Shown here: one piece after another, positions 27,638 to 37,253 of the stretch | How the letters are laid out: the number at the start of each line of letters is the position of its first letter | Position numbering within the stretch: position 1 is the stretch's first letter | From: Burkholderia sp. TSV86 | GTDB lineage: Bacteria > Pseudomonadota > Gammaproteobacteria > Burkholderiales > Burkholderiaceae | NCBI RefSeq assembly: GCF_001522865.1 | Contig: NZ_LOWB01000116.1 | Coordinates: forward strand, 248,001 to 312,000 | DNA length: 64,000 nucleotides | Direction: 5' to 3' | Notes under the pieces: generated by a model | Seen by the model: the letters and a program-made list of their open reading frames with translations, nothing else | Database searches by the model: none | Told to the model about the DNA's origin: nothing | Translations under genes and position numbers: made by a program

Positions 27638-29224
27638 TCATCGCTGCAACCACAGATCGGCGAAGCTCGCGCCGACGCCGTCCGGCGACACCGTATGGCC
27701 ATGAACCGCGCGCGACGCCACCGTCACATATTGCGGCGCGACGAGATTGATATCGGGCAGATCGCGCTCGACGATGCGCTGAATGCGGACGAACGTCGCC
27801 TTGCGCTCGCGTTCGTCGGTCTGCTCGGCGGCCTGCGCGAACAGGCGGTTGACTTCGGGGTTGCGGTAGCGCGAGCCGTTCGTAAACGGCACGCCGGGTC
27901 GGAAACCGTCCGTCGTATATAGACGCGCGACGCCGACCACCGGATCGAACAGATTGCTCATGCCGTTGATGCTGAAATCGAAATCGCGATCGGTGTAGAC
28001 ACGCTTCAGGTACGCGGGCAGATCCTGTGTGCGCACCGTCACCGCGATGCCGGCGCGCGCGAGCGCCGATTTCACGTAAGCAGCGGTGCGCGCCGGAATG
28101 TCGCCGATCGGCAGCGCATCGGCGACGAGCGCGAAGCGCGTGCCGTCGGCCTTACGCGGATAGCCGGCCTCGTCGAGCAGCGCGTTCGCGTGGGCCAAGT
28201 CGAACGGATACGGATTCGGCGCCGGATCGTAATACCGGTTGCCCGGAATGATCGGGCTGACGATCGGCGTCGCGTAGCCGTAATAGATCACCTTGCGGAT
28301 CACTTCCCGATCGAGCGCCGACGCGATCGCCTGCCGTACCTTCAAATTGCGCAGCACCGGATGATCGAGATTGAACTCGATGCGCGCGACGCCCGCCTGG
28401 AATTCGTAGCCGCGCGTATCAAGCGCGAGCTTCGGATTCGCCTTTAGCCGCGCGAGTTCGGACAGCGGTACGGGCGTGTCGCCGGCGAGATCGGCCGAGC
28501 CGCTTTCGAGCGCGGCCACGCGTGCGGCCGGATCGTCGATGATCTTGACGAACAGGCGGTCAAGCCACGGTTTGCCTTTGTCCCAGTAATCGTCGTTGCG
28601 CGCGTATTCGATATAGTTGCCGCGCACCCATTTGACGAAGCGGAACGGACCGGTGCCGATGGGCGCGTTGTTGGCCGGATGGGTCAACGGATCGCGGCCG
28701 TCGTACACGTGTTTCGGCAGGATCGGCGTTTCGGTCGCGGAAAACGCGCTGATCAGATACGGCGCGGGCTTCGACAGCGTCAGCACGACGGTGTACGGAT
28801 CGGGCGTCGCCACGCTCGCCAGGTTCGCGAACGTGGTTTTCGCGCGCGGATGGTAGCGGCGCAGCGTGGCTAGCGAATAGGCGACGTCCGCGGCCGTCAG
28901 CGGCTGGCCGTCGTGCCATTTGACGCCGCGCCGCAGGTGGAACACGTAGCGGCGCGCGCCGTCGCTCACTTCCCACGACGTCGCGAGCGACGGCTTCGGC
29001 TTCAGGTCGAAGCCGTAGTCGAGCAGCCCTTCGATGACCTTCGGGCTCACTTTCAGCACGTTGACCGCGGTGGTCGCGAAATCGACGAGCGTGGTGGGCT
29101 CGGGCGTCACGATGAAGTTCAGCGTGCCGCCGCGCGTTTGCGCGAGCGACGAGCCGTGCGGCGCGACGATCGCGGCGGCGGCGGCGACGCACAGCGTGCC
29201 GGCCGCTCGCTTGGCCGCGCGCAT
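27638..29224 (-). CDS. ABC transporter substrate-binding protein, family 5
   Basis: 528-residue periplasmic solute-binding protein of family 5 (DppA/OppA/NikA type). From ATG 29224 a Sec signal is visible (RAAGTLCVAAAAAIVAPHGSSLAQ). An in-frame ATG at 29281 would add 19 residues and remains possible; starts further upstream run into the next gene. Family signatures are WHDGQPLTAADVAYSL, NNAPIGTGPFRF and the DYWDKGKP region. It is about half identical by eye to the binding protein at 44568-46169, so the two are paralogues with related ligands. No permease accompanies it, so it may use the membrane components encoded at 46263-50346. Its place between the desulfinase and flavoprotein genes points to an organosulfur ligand instead of a peptide. 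Confidence 0.9.
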   Translation of the reverse strand: MRAAKRAAGTLCVAAAAAIVAPHGSSLAQTRGGTLNFIVTPEPTTLVDFATTAVNVLKVSPKVIEGLLDYGFDLKPKPSLATSWEVSDGARRYVFHLRRGVKWHDGQPLTAADVAYSLATLRRYHPRAKTTFANLASVATPDPYTVVLTLSKPAPYLISAFSATETPILPKHVYDGRDPLTHPANNAPIGTGPFRFVKWVRGNYIEYARNDDYWDKGKPWLDRLFVKIIDDPAARVAALESGSADLAGDTPVPLSELARLKANPKLALDTRGYEFQAGVARIEFNLDHPVLRNLKVRQAIASALDREVIRKVIYYGYATPIVSPIIPGNRYYDPAPNPYPFDLAHANALLDEAGYPRKADGTRFALVADALPIGDIPARTAAYVKSALARAGIAVTVRTQDLPAYLKRVYTDRDFDFSINGMSNLFDPVVGVARLYTTDGFRPGVPFTNGSRYRNPEVNRLFAQAAEQTDERERKATFVRIQRIVERDLPDINLVAPQYVTVASRAVHGHTVSPDGVGASFADLWLQR

Positions 29225-29429
29225 GGCGCGGGGCGGGCGTGAGCCGCGCGGCGCGGCGCGCGTAAGCGCGATGAACGGCATGGCGGAAACGGGCGCGGCG
29301 CGCGATAAGCGCAACAGCAACGCGGACAGCGGCGAAGCGGCCGCGATAGCCGGACCGAACGAAATGGCAGAGTCGGCCGGACCGATCGATCCGGCCGGCG
29401 CGCGCATGAGGCGGACGATGCGCACGGCG

Positions 29430-30491
29430 TTACGCGGCCGCGTATTGCGCATGCGCGCGCCGTGCGTGCGCGGCGGCGAGCGGCGCGGGATCGATCCAGC
29501 TTGCGAAATCGAAGTCGGTCGCAATGAATCCCCATTGATGAAGGAACGATTTGAAGTCCTCGAGCGCGGCGAGCGCGTGCGGATCGAGTCCGATCGCAAG
29601 CTGCCGATGCAGGTCGGGCCCATACGCGCGCCGAACCCAGTGTTCGGCGCTGCGTGTCTCGCGCGCGACATAGCCGACGGCGTCGTCCGGATGCGCGCGC
29701 GCCCAGTCGTCGACGTCGAGCGTGCGCGCGAGCACGCGCTCGACGAGATCGGGGCGCTCGTCGAGCAGGCGCGCATCCACCGTCAGTGGGCGCGGCGTGC
29801 CGTTGTTCGCGTGTTTGCGCCGGTCGGGTTGCGCGCTGATGTCGACCAGCACGGTCGCGCCGAGCAGGTTGACGATGTCGAGGCCAGGCGCACCTTTGAC
29901 GAACACCACGTCTGCATCGCCGCGCAGCAGCGCCCGTACCTCGCGCGAATATTCGTGCGGCCGCTGCGCGGCGAGCCATTGCGCGAGCGGCGCGTCGGCG
30001 GGCGGGGCGGCATCGGCGAGATTGAGCGGCGAATGCGGCAGATCGACGAGTGTGACCGCTTCGAGCGGCACGTCGAGCGCGCCGAGCAGCGACGAAAATC
30101 CGCGCAGCGCGGTTGCGCGATGGAAATCGACGATGCCGGGCCGCGTGTTCAGCGGCAGCCCGAACCGCGCGCGGGCGAGCGCGGCGGGCGTCGGTTCGAG
30201 TGCGGGATCGAGCGTGATGAGCGCCTGGAATTCGTCGACCCAATTGAGCGCGATCACGCGCGTATCGCTGCCTTGCGCACGCGCCCACAGCGCGGGAATA
30301 TTGCCGCCTTGCCGGAACGACCACGGCTGGCTGTGCGTGAAGTGCGAGCGGCGGATGGCCGGATCGTCCGCATCCTGAAGCGCGCGGATGTCGAGGCCGT
30401 CCGGCGCGAATTCGTCGCGCAGCCAGCCTTTTTGGATGGCGATGCCGAATGGCGTCGGCGCGGGGCAGCGGGTGTACCAGAGCAGGTTCAT
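29430..30491 (-). CDS. DszB-family sulfinate desulfinase-like protein
   Basis: 353 residues from ATG 30491. The protein resembles 2'-hydroxybiphenyl-2-sulfinate desulfinase (DszB), an enzyme with the fold of periplasmic sulfonate-binding proteins but located in the cytoplasm. The catalytic set of DszB is Cys27, His60 and Arg70. Here the same elements appear as YTRCPAP (Cys9) and HFTHSQPWSFRQGGNIP (His50 and Arg60, same 10-residue spacing). A C-terminal segment GPDLHRQLAIGLDPHALAAL also matches the DszB pattern. No signal peptide is present, which argues against a transport role. The gene lies 50 bases after an FMN monooxygenase and upstream of a binding protein and DszC-like gene. The expected reaction is C-S cleavage of a sulfinate to release sulfite. 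Confidence 0.8.
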   Translation of the reverse strand: MNLLWYTRCPAPTPFGIAIQKGWLRDEFAPDGLDIRALQDADDPAIRRSHFTHSQPWSFRQGGNIPALWARAQGSDTRVIALNWVDEFQALITLDPALEPTPAALARARFGLPLNTRPGIVDFHRATALRGFSSLLGALDVPLEAVTLVDLPHSPLNLADAAPPADAPLAQWLAAQRPHEYSREVRALLRGDADVVFVKGAPGLDIVNLLGATVLVDISAQPDRRKHANNGTPRPLTVDARLLDERPDLVERVLARTLDVDDWARAHPDDAVGYVARETRSAEHWVRRAYGPDLHRQLAIGLDPHALAALEDFKSFLHQWGFIATDFDFASWIDPAPLAAAHARRAHAQYAAA

Positions 30492-30541
30492 GGTGTGGTC
30501 GGATCGAAAATAAGCATGAAGGAAAGACGAACGCAACGCGC

Positions 30542-31747
30542 TCAGCGGCGCAGGCCCGCTTCGCGCAACAGCGGCAGCACGCGCTGGCCGAAGAAATCGA
30601 GGTCCGGCTTGAAATCGAAGAAACTCAGCTGGATGCCGTCAATGCCGGCGCGATGCAGCCGCACGATCGCATCGGCGACTTCGTCCGGCGAGCCGACGAT
30701 CGTGATGTTGCCGCCGAGCGCACGTGCCGCCGCTTGCGTGCGCTGCGCGTGGCCGCCGCGCCATGCGTGCGCGTCGCTGTCGAAGCGGTGGAAGCTGCCT
30801 TCGTCCGCGTGTGCGACGATCGCATCGCGGTACGCGCGCGCTTCGGCGGCGGTTTCGCGGCAGATCACCATCGGGTTGATCAGCGTGCGGACCGTGCGCC
30901 CGTGCGCGGCGGCGGCGGCTTTCACGCGCGCGGTGTGCGCGGGCAGCGCGGCGAGCGCGGGTTCGATGTCGGGGCCCGCCGGGCTCGTGACGAACACGAT
31001 GTCCGAATAGCGCGCGGCGAATGCGATGCCGGCGTCGGAGCCGGTGGCGTTGATCAGCAGCGGGCGGCCGTAGCGCGGCTTCGGCGTGACGAACGCGCCG
31101 CCGAGCCGCCAGCTCGACAGTTCTGGCGTGAACGTGAAGTTGTCCGGCTGCGCCCACAGTTGTTGAACTGCGTCGACGAATTCGGCGGCGAGCCGGTAAC
31201 GCGTATCGTGCTCGATGCGCGGCCAGCCGAACATTTCATGTTCGACTGCGCGGTGCCCGGTGACGATGTTGATACCCCAGCGGCCGTTCGAGATGTGATC
31301 GAGCGTCGCGGTGAACTTCGCGAAATGCAACGGATGCCACGGCCCGTACAGCACGTGGCTCGTTGCGACGAGGATGATGCGTTCGGTGCGCGCGGTGAGC
31401 GCGGCGAGCGTCATGAACGAATCGAGCGCGTCGCCGTTGAACACGCCGCCGTAGCCGCCCTTGGGCAGCCATTGCGACAGCGCGAACACGAAGTCGAAGC
31501 CGAGCGCTTGCGCCGCCAGCACGAGTTCGGCGTTGTAGTCGAATGACCAGTCGGTCGTGCGCGGCAGCGTCGACGCGCTCCAGCCGCCGGCCTGAATCGG
31601 CAGGAACAGGCCGAGCATCAGTGGTTGCGCGAACGCGCGCGCGACGGGGCTATCCGGGAAATCGGCCGGCGCGCGAATGTCGACGAAAGGTGTCGGCGCG
31701 ACGGGCGGCACAGGGAATTCGGTTTCGACGAACGGTGCGTGACTCAC
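30542..31747 (-). CDS. FMNH2-dependent LLM-class monooxygenase (SfnG/RutA/DszA-like)
   Basis: 401-residue luciferase-like TIM-barrel monooxygenase, first gene of the minus-strand desulfurisation group. Recognisable blocks are DWSFDYNAELVLAAQALGFDF, the ILVATSHVLYGPWHP strand, GRWGINIVTGH (binding the flavin phosphate) and EHDTRYRLAAEFV. C-terminal IVGSPDEVADAIVRL is also typical. The pattern is closest to dimethylsulfone monooxygenase SfnG and pyrimidine oxygenase RutA, with DszA (sulfone monooxygenase) in the same family. The first 35 residues are Pro-rich and extend beyond the barrel. In this context it should insert oxygen next to sulfur, producing a sulfinate for the DszB-like enzyme 50 bases downstream. 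FMNH2 must come from a reductase not seen in the window. Confidence 0.88.
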   Translation of the reverse strand: MSHAPFVETEFPVPPVAPTPFVDIRAPADFPDSPVARAFAQPLMLGLFLPIQAGGWSASTLPRTTDWSFDYNAELVLAAQALGFDFVFALSQWLPKGGYGGVFNGDALDSFMTLAALTARTERIILVATSHVLYGPWHPLHFAKFTATLDHISNGRWGINIVTGHRAVEHEMFGWPRIEHDTRYRLAAEFVDAVQQLWAQPDNFTFTPELSSWRLGGAFVTPKPRYGRPLLINATGSDAGIAFAARYSDIVFVTSPAGPDIEPALAALPAHTARVKAAAAAHGRTVRTLINPMVICRETAAEARAYRDAIVAHADEGSFHRFDSDAHAWRGGHAQRTQAAARALGGNITIVGSPDEVADAIVRLHRAGIDGIQLSFFDFKPDLDFFGQRVLPLLREAGLRR

Positions 31748-32089
31748 GGCGGGTTTCCAGGGGTGGGCGGTACGCGTTGGTGCAACGGTTCAACGGCAAG
31801 CGACGCGACGCGTTGCCGTGACTTGACGACGGCGGGCGGCGATCCGGTTTCGATCGCGAGAGTTAAGCATGCGGGTGCGGTGTACCGCAAAGAACGATTT
31901 CTGCTTTTTATTTGAAACTAGACGTGCGCGCCGGTGCGATCGCATGCGCGCGTGGGCGCGTTGCGCATGAAGGCGTGGCGAGCCCGGCTTGCAGCCCTCG
32001 TTGACCGGCATTTCGGCGCGCTGATCGGGCAGTCCAGGGAGCCGCGCTGACTTTGCGTTCCATTCGGTATGGCCGCCATGGCCGGCTTG
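31748..32089. other. Divide between the desulfurisation operon and the NRPS operon
   Basis: No gene recognised. The part at 31885-31925 is AT-rich (minus strand TTTCAAATAAAAAG) and may hold the promoter and CysB/SsuR-type control of the desulfurisation operon. The left end of the biosynthetic operon, the stop of the P450 gene, is at 32090. It may also be one boundary of an inserted segment. Confidence 0.5.
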
Positions 32090-33316
32090 TCAATCGAGGC
32101 TGACCGGCAGCGTGCTGAAGCCGTGCAGGAAGTTGGAATAAATCGGGGTTAGCTGCCCGGCGGGGGTGATGCGGGTTACCGCCGTGCGCACCGCGTCCAG
32201 CAATGTAACGAGTTCGAGCCTGGCCAGTTGAGCGCCGATGCAGAAGTGCGGTCCGTACCCAAACGACAGGTGCGGATTGGGCCTCCGGTCCAGACGAAAT
32301 GAGTCGGGATCGGCAAACCTGCGCTCGTCCCGGTTCGCGGAGACATTCCATAGCGTCACGATGTCGCCCGCGCGGATTCGATGCTGGCCGAGCTGAACGT
32401 CGGTGAGCGCGATCCGGCCGAAATGCATCGTGGGAACGTGCCAGCGGACCACTTCCTCGGCCACCCGTTCGAGATCCACGGGCGCGAACCGGAACGCGCG
32501 CCATAGCTCGGCGTGTTGCGCGAACGTATGCATCGCGCCGATCATGGACAGCCGGCTGGTCTCGTCCCCGCCGAGCAACAGGCTGTAGCAGTTGGTCACC
32601 ACTTGCTCGTCGGTCAGTCTCGCTCCGTTCACCTCGGCCTGGACCAGCCTGCCGACCAGGTTCTCGCCGGGGTGGCGGCGTTGCCGTGCCACGTGCTCGA
32701 GAAAATAGAGCAGAATGTCCTGCCGCGCGGCTGCCCCGTCCGGATCGGCTTGATCCTCGTGCTCGCTGCTCAGCGCCTGTTTGTCCCAGGCGATCAGCAG
32801 CTCATGGTCGTCCTCGGGCACGCCGAGCAGCTCGCAGATGGTCCAGATCGGCACTCGGCAGGCGATGGTGTGGGCAAAATCGAAAGCGCCGGCGCCAACG
32901 TGTTCGGCGAGCAACGCCCCGGTTCGGCGGCGAAGCAGGTGCTCGATGCGCGCGATCGCGTCCTTGGACAGCGCGGGGGCGATCAGTTTGCGCAACTCGC
33001 CGTGCCGAGGCGGATCGGTGACGGCCAGCATCTGGCCGGCGGCGGAATCCCCGCCGGCCAGCAGAGTCAGCAGCACGTTGCCGCGCTGCGAGCTGAACCG
33101 GCCGGGGTCCCGGTACACCGAGATCAAGTCGTGGTAGCCGGCCAGCACCCAAAACCCGGGCGCGGCCCCATTGACCGCCGGGTGCCAGCGCACCGGCTGG
33201 TGGGCGCGCGCCCATCGCCAATACTCGGTCATATCGGCACGCAAGTGCGTTCGCGGATCGGTGAGGTCGAGGTCGACGAACGCCATCGTGCATGATCGTT
33301 CAGTGGGCATAGCCAT
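32090..33316 (-). CDS. Cytochrome P450
   Basis: 408-residue bacterial class I P450, last gene of the biosynthetic operon. The heme-binding loop is FGYGPHFCIGAQ with the thiolate Cys near residue 359. The K-helix ExxR is in ERVAEEVVRW. The I-helix is LLLGGDETSR, where the usual acid-alcohol pair is Glu-Thr. The first 18 bases overlap the end of the NRPS gene, indicating translational coupling. ATG 33286 (MAFVDLDL) is an alternative start. P450s in NRPS clusters usually hydroxylate a carrier-bound amino acid or tailor the released product. No ferredoxin or reductase gene is present nearby, so electrons must come from general partners. Confidence 0.93.
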   Translation of the reverse strand: MAMPTERSCTMAFVDLDLTDPRTHLRADMTEYWRWARAHQPVRWHPAVNGAAPGFWVLAGYHDLISVYRDPGRFSSQRGNVLLTLLAGGDSAAGQMLAVTDPPRHGELRKLIAPALSKDAIARIEHLLRRRTGALLAEHVGAGAFDFAHTIACRVPIWTICELLGVPEDDHELLIAWDKQALSSEHEDQADPDGAAARQDILLYFLEHVARQRRHPGENLVGRLVQAEVNGARLTDEQVVTNCYSLLLGGDETSRLSMIGAMHTFAQHAELWRAFRFAPVDLERVAEEVVRWHVPTMHFGRIALTDVQLGQHRIRAGDIVTLWNVSANRDERRFADPDSFRLDRRPNPHLSFGYGPHFCIGAQLARLELVTLLDAVRTAVTRITPAGQLTPIYSNFLHGFSTLPVSLD

Positions 33317-36300
33317 GGCTGAATTCGGTCCGTTCCAGTTCGTCGGCCAGCACTTGTCCGATCTCCGCGAGGCTGGACTCCGTGCTCAGGCCGTTGTGCG
33401 TTCCGGTGACCGGCCGCTCGACGGTGTTCCCGTCTACGTGGGCTGCCCATTGTTCAGCCTTGCGCTGCGGGTCCGGGGCGCCTGGCTGGTGCGTCTCCAG
33501 CGCCCGGACGTAGATCAGCCGGCCCCGGAACTGGCCACGCGGCACGTATCGCCGGGAGAGCACGTAGTTCCTCTTGTGCAGATCGAACATTCGCTGGAAA
33601 TGGTCGTCCGACAACAACGCGTATGGGCTGCCAAGACGATCCAACTCCACCTTGATCTCGGACAGCGGCGCGGTGTCCCAGAGACCTGGCTCGATCGGCG
33701 TGGTTTCCGCGAGCATGGTCAGGAAGTATCGGCGCAGTGTCTGGTTTCGATCGAAGTCGTCGGTGGACGCGTCGAACGGTGTCGGCGGCGGCGGCGAGCT
33801 GTCCAGCAGGATCACCGAGCCTACCTGCTGCCCGGCCCGCTGCAACGCGACAGCCATTTCGAACGCCACTCGCCCGCCGAACGACCAGCCGAGCAAATGG
33901 TATGGCCCGGCGGGTTGGAATGCGCTGATCTGCGCGAGATAGTCGGCGGCCAGTTCCTCCACCGATTCCGGCCAATAGCCGGCGTTGCTGAGGGTCCTGG
34001 CCTGAAGCCCGACGATTGGCCGATCCGGCAGGTGCCGCAACAGGCCGGCGTAGCCCCAGCCCAGGCCGGTTGCCGGATGCATGCAAAACAACGCCGGCCG
34101 TCGGCCGGTCCGGCGTAACGGCAGCAGCACGTCCAGCGAATCGGTCACGCTGCCCGGCAGATCGAGCGATGCGGACAAGGCCTGCGGCGATGGGGCTTCC
34201 AATAGCGATCTCATCGACAGGTCCGCGCCCAGCATGGTTCGCACCTTCAGCACGAGCTTCGCGGCGAGCATCGAATGCCCGCCCAGTTCGAAGAAATTGT
34301 CCGCGCGGCCCACTTGGGCCCGGCCCAGGACTTCGGCAAAGATCTGGCAGAGCAGATGTTCCTGCGGAGACTGGGCCAGCGCCTGCGCATCCATGCGCGG
34401 GTGGGCAGGGGCAAGCGCCGGGGCGGGGGCCAGCTCGGGCAAAGCGTGATAGTCGATTTTGCCGTGCCGGGTGCGGGGCAGACGATCAACGGCGATGACC
34501 CGGTCCGGAGTCAGGTAGCGTGGCAGCCGGTGCGCCAGATAAAGCACCAGCGCTTGGGGCGTGGCTTCACCGGCGAGCACCGCATACGCGAGCAGTTGCT
34601 CGCCGGTGGCGATCACCGCTGCTTGCCGGACGTCGGGGTGCGTTTGCAGCGCGGCCTCCACGTCGCCAGGTTCGATCCGCCGGCCGCGCAGCTTGATCTG
34701 CCGGTCGCACCGGCCGACGAATTCCAACTGGCCGTCCGGCAACTGCCGGACCCGATCGCCGGATCGGTAACGGCGTGTCCCATCCGGTCCGGTGACGAAC
34801 TGCTCGCCGGTCAATGCGGGATGGTGCAGATAGCCGAGCGCAACGCCGTCGCCGCCGATCAGCAACTCCCCGATCGTTCCGGCGGGCACCGGCCTGAGCC
34901 GCTCGTCCACCACTTGCGTGGTGCAGCCGGGAATCGCCCGCCCGATCGGCACGATGGCGAGATCGTCGAGTTCTTCGCTGATCGTCGCGCACACGGTGGC
35001 TTCGGTCGGCCCATAGGCGTTACGCAACCGGTGGCGCGTGCGCCACCGGCGCAGCAATCCCAGGCCGGGGCGCTCGCCGGCTACCATGATGCGCAGCCCG
35101 GCGGGCACCCGCTCCTCAGGGACGGTCGCCAGTACCGACGGCACCATGATCAAGTGCGAGACGCCATGAGCGGTGATGGCGCTGGCGATGCCGTCACCGT
35201 GGCTCAACTCGTCGAAACCCGCGAACACGGCGGTCGCGCCGCAGCACAATGCGAGCGTTAGTTCCGCGATCGACGCGTCGAATGTGATCGGCGCAAACTG
35301 CAACACTCTGGCTCCCACGCCAGCGTTCATCGCGTCCGCATGCGCGTGCGCCATGCCCAAAATCCCCCGGTGGCTCACCATCACGCCCTTGGGATAGCCC
35401 GACGAGCCCGAGGTGAAGATGAGATAGGCGGGGTCCTGAGGGTGGAGCGCAGACGGGGGCATCGCGGTGTCGGCATCGGCGGCATCGGCGTCGGCGGCAT
35501 CGGCGTCCGCCTCGGCGCCTGCTTGCGGCATTGGTTCGGCGGTGAGGGTAGGGATGTCCGCCAACGCCGGCGTGCCGATGGTGTCCGGTTCGACGATCGC
35601 GATGACCGGCGCGGCCATGTCGAGCACGTGCGTCAGCCGCAACGTCGGCCGCCCGAGATCGAGCGGCAGGTAGATCGCACCGAGCCGCCAGACGGCCAGC
35701 ATCGCCGCGGCGGCGAGCGGCGAGGGGCCGCTGGTCACGGCGACTACGTCGCCTTTCACGACGCCGTGCTGCGCCAGCCGTCTGGCCAACCGTGAGCACC
35801 ACGCTTCAAGCGCCTGATAGGTCAACGATCGCGAACCAGCGGCGACTGCGGGCACAAACGGGGTCCGCCGCGCCTGTTGCGCAAATGCGGCTGGCCAGCT
35901 CTGCCATGCCGGCACGGGAGACGATGGCCGCTGGCGAGGCGTGTGCGCGTCATGCGCGACATTCAGCTCGCGCACGATGCCGCGCGGCGAGTGCACCGCC
36001 TGCTCGATCAACGCGCACAGTCGGTCCAATAAACCACGCAGCCGCGCGACCGGATATTGCGCCGGATTCCCGGCCAATTGCAGTTCCAGCGAACCGCCGG
36101 CCGCCGGTCTGCATACAGTCAGTTCCAATCCGGGCACCGGCCCGTAATTGCACGGATGGATCGTTGCGTTCACCGCGCCGAAATCGGGCCGCAACTCGTC
36201 GAACAACATCATGTTCAGCCCGGCCCCGGTGGGAGCGGGCCGGCCCGCGGCAAGCAGATCACGCCGGATATCTTCCCTGCGGTATCTCTGATGCCGCAAC

Positions 36301-37253
36301 GCCGCCCGGATCGCCGCACGCGCCGATCCGATCACCGACTCGAGTGTGTCGTCGGAGCGCATGGGCACCCACAGCGGCACCCGATTGACCGCGACGCCGG
36401 CGGTACGCCGTAGCGCGTCGGAATTGCGGCCGCTCACACTCAACTCCAGCAGTGCGTTGCCGGCGCCAAGCAGTACTGCCAGGCAACCGGCGATGACCGC
36501 CGTGGCCCCCGGCCGCCGCTCGCTCACCGATTCCACCGCGTCGGACAGCGGCTTCGGCAACCGCCGGCGGACTCGCGCCGGCGCATCGTCCGCAGGCGCA
36601 GGGGCAATCAACGGTTTGGTCACGGCGCCCATGGCGGTCAACCAGTAATCCCTGTCACGAAGGAACGCGTTGGACTGCCGGTAGTCCGCTTCCGCTCGCA
36701 AAAGCGTGGCCACGCCGGTGTTGTCGATCAGCGGCGCGCGCGCGCCGGCGCAGAGCGCGCGGTAAGTCCGCGCGATCCACCATAGCCGCCAGCGGGCGGC
36801 ATGGCCGTCCACCACCGCATGATGGCCGCGCGACGCTAACAGGTGCAGGTGCGGCGATACCCGGATCAATACGAGCGTCCAGGCGCGCTGATCGGCAGTC
36901 AGGACCGGCTTCGACATCCATGTCGACAGCCATCGCCATCCCGACGTGAGTGCGTCCGGCCGGCCGGTCATATCGACGACTTCGAGGACGTTTGGCGGCG
37001 AGCCGCACTCGGTCATACGCGTGCGGTCTGCGTCTTCGACCACAATCCATTGCGCGGTTTCGTCGTGCTCGACTACCCACCGAGCCGCGTCGACTAGCCG
37101 ATCCACATCCAGGCTCCCGGTCAGCACGACGATCTCTGCCACCAAGTAAGGGTCCGCCCGCCCCAGCGGCGCCTGCGCGAGCCAGATTTCCTCCTGCGCC
37201 CGGGACAGCTGATGGACGGAGGGCTGCCGTGGCCTTGTCCGTGCGGCAGTCAT
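33300..37253 (-). CDS. Single-module NRPS, C-A-T-TE
   Basis: 1317-residue nonribosomal peptide synthetase from ATG 37253, which overlaps the previous stop as ATGA. Domains in order: condensation (about 12-430) with the complete active motif HHAVVDG near 143-149; adenylation (about 450-930) with TSGSSGYPKG, NAYGPTEAT, YRSGDR and the catalytic Lys in RHGKIDY; thiolation with FFELGGHSML (phosphopantetheine Ser near 992); thioesterase (about 1075-1310) with GWSFGG (nucleophile Ser near 1122). A hand alignment to GrsA gives a tentative specificity code of D-A-A-I-M-A-A-V-C-K, suggesting a hydrophobic residue. An Ala/Asp repeat (ADADAADADAADAD) lies before the A3 motif. The intact leading C domain implies that an acyl or amino-acyl donor is supplied by another carrier or as a thioester. 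Confidence 0.94.
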   Translation of the reverse strand: MTAARTRPRQPSVHQLSRAQEEIWLAQAPLGRADPYLVAEIVVLTGSLDVDRLVDAARWVVEHDETAQWIVVEDADRTRMTECGSPPNVLEVVDMTGRPDALTSGWRWLSTWMSKPVLTADQRAWTLVLIRVSPHLHLLASRGHHAVVDGHAARWRLWWIARTYRALCAGARAPLIDNTGVATLLRAEADYRQSNAFLRDRDYWLTAMGAVTKPLIAPAPADDAPARVRRRLPKPLSDAVESVSERRPGATAVIAGCLAVLLGAGNALLELSVSGRNSDALRRTAGVAVNRVPLWVPMRSDDTLESVIGSARAAIRAALRHQRYRREDIRRDLLAAGRPAPTGAGLNMMLFDELRPDFGAVNATIHPCNYGPVPGLELTVCRPAAGGSLELQLAGNPAQYPVARLRGLLDRLCALIEQAVHSPRGIVRELNVAHDAHTPRQRPSSPVPAWQSWPAAFAQQARRTPFVPAVAAGSRSLTYQALEAWCSRLARRLAQHGVVKGDVVAVTSGPSPLAAAAMLAVWRLGAIYLPLDLGRPTLRLTHVLDMAAPVIAIVEPDTIGTPALADIPTLTAEPMPQAGAEADADAADADAADADTAMPPSALHPQDPAYLIFTSGSSGYPKGVMVSHRGILGMAHAHADAMNAGVGARVLQFAPITFDASIAELTLALCCGATAVFAGFDELSHGDGIASAITAHGVSHLIMVPSVLATVPEERVPAGLRIMVAGERPGLGLLRRWRTRHRLRNAYGPTEATVCATISEELDDLAIVPIGRAIPGCTTQVVDERLRPVPAGTIGELLIGGDGVALGYLHHPALTGEQFVTGPDGTRRYRSGDRVRQLPDGQLEFVGRCDRQIKLRGRRIEPGDVEAALQTHPDVRQAAVIATGEQLLAYAVLAGEATPQALVLYLAHRLPRYLTPDRVIAVDRLPRTRHGKIDYHALPELAPAPALAPAHPRMDAQALAQSPQEHLLCQIFAEVLGRAQVGRADNFFELGGHSMLAAKLVLKVRTMLGADLSMRSLLEAPSPQALSASLDLPGSVTDSLDVLLPLRRTGRRPALFCMHPATGLGWGYAGLLRHLPDRPIVGLQARTLSNAGYWPESVEELAADYLAQISAFQPAGPYHLLGWSFGGRVAFEMAVALQRAGQQVGSVILLDSSPPPPTPFDASTDDFDRNQTLRRYFLTMLAETTPIEPGLWDTAPLSEIKVELDRLGSPYALLSDDHFQRMFDLHKRNYVLSRRYVPRGQFRGRLIYVRALETHQPGAPDPQRKAEQWAAHVDGNTVERPVTGTHNGLSTESSLAEIGQVLADELERTEFSHGYAH

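Noticed and set aside
29034-31010. 658-codon open frame on the plus strand
   Set aside because: Antisense to the desulfinase, monooxygenase and binding-protein genes; Arg-rich composition without domains.
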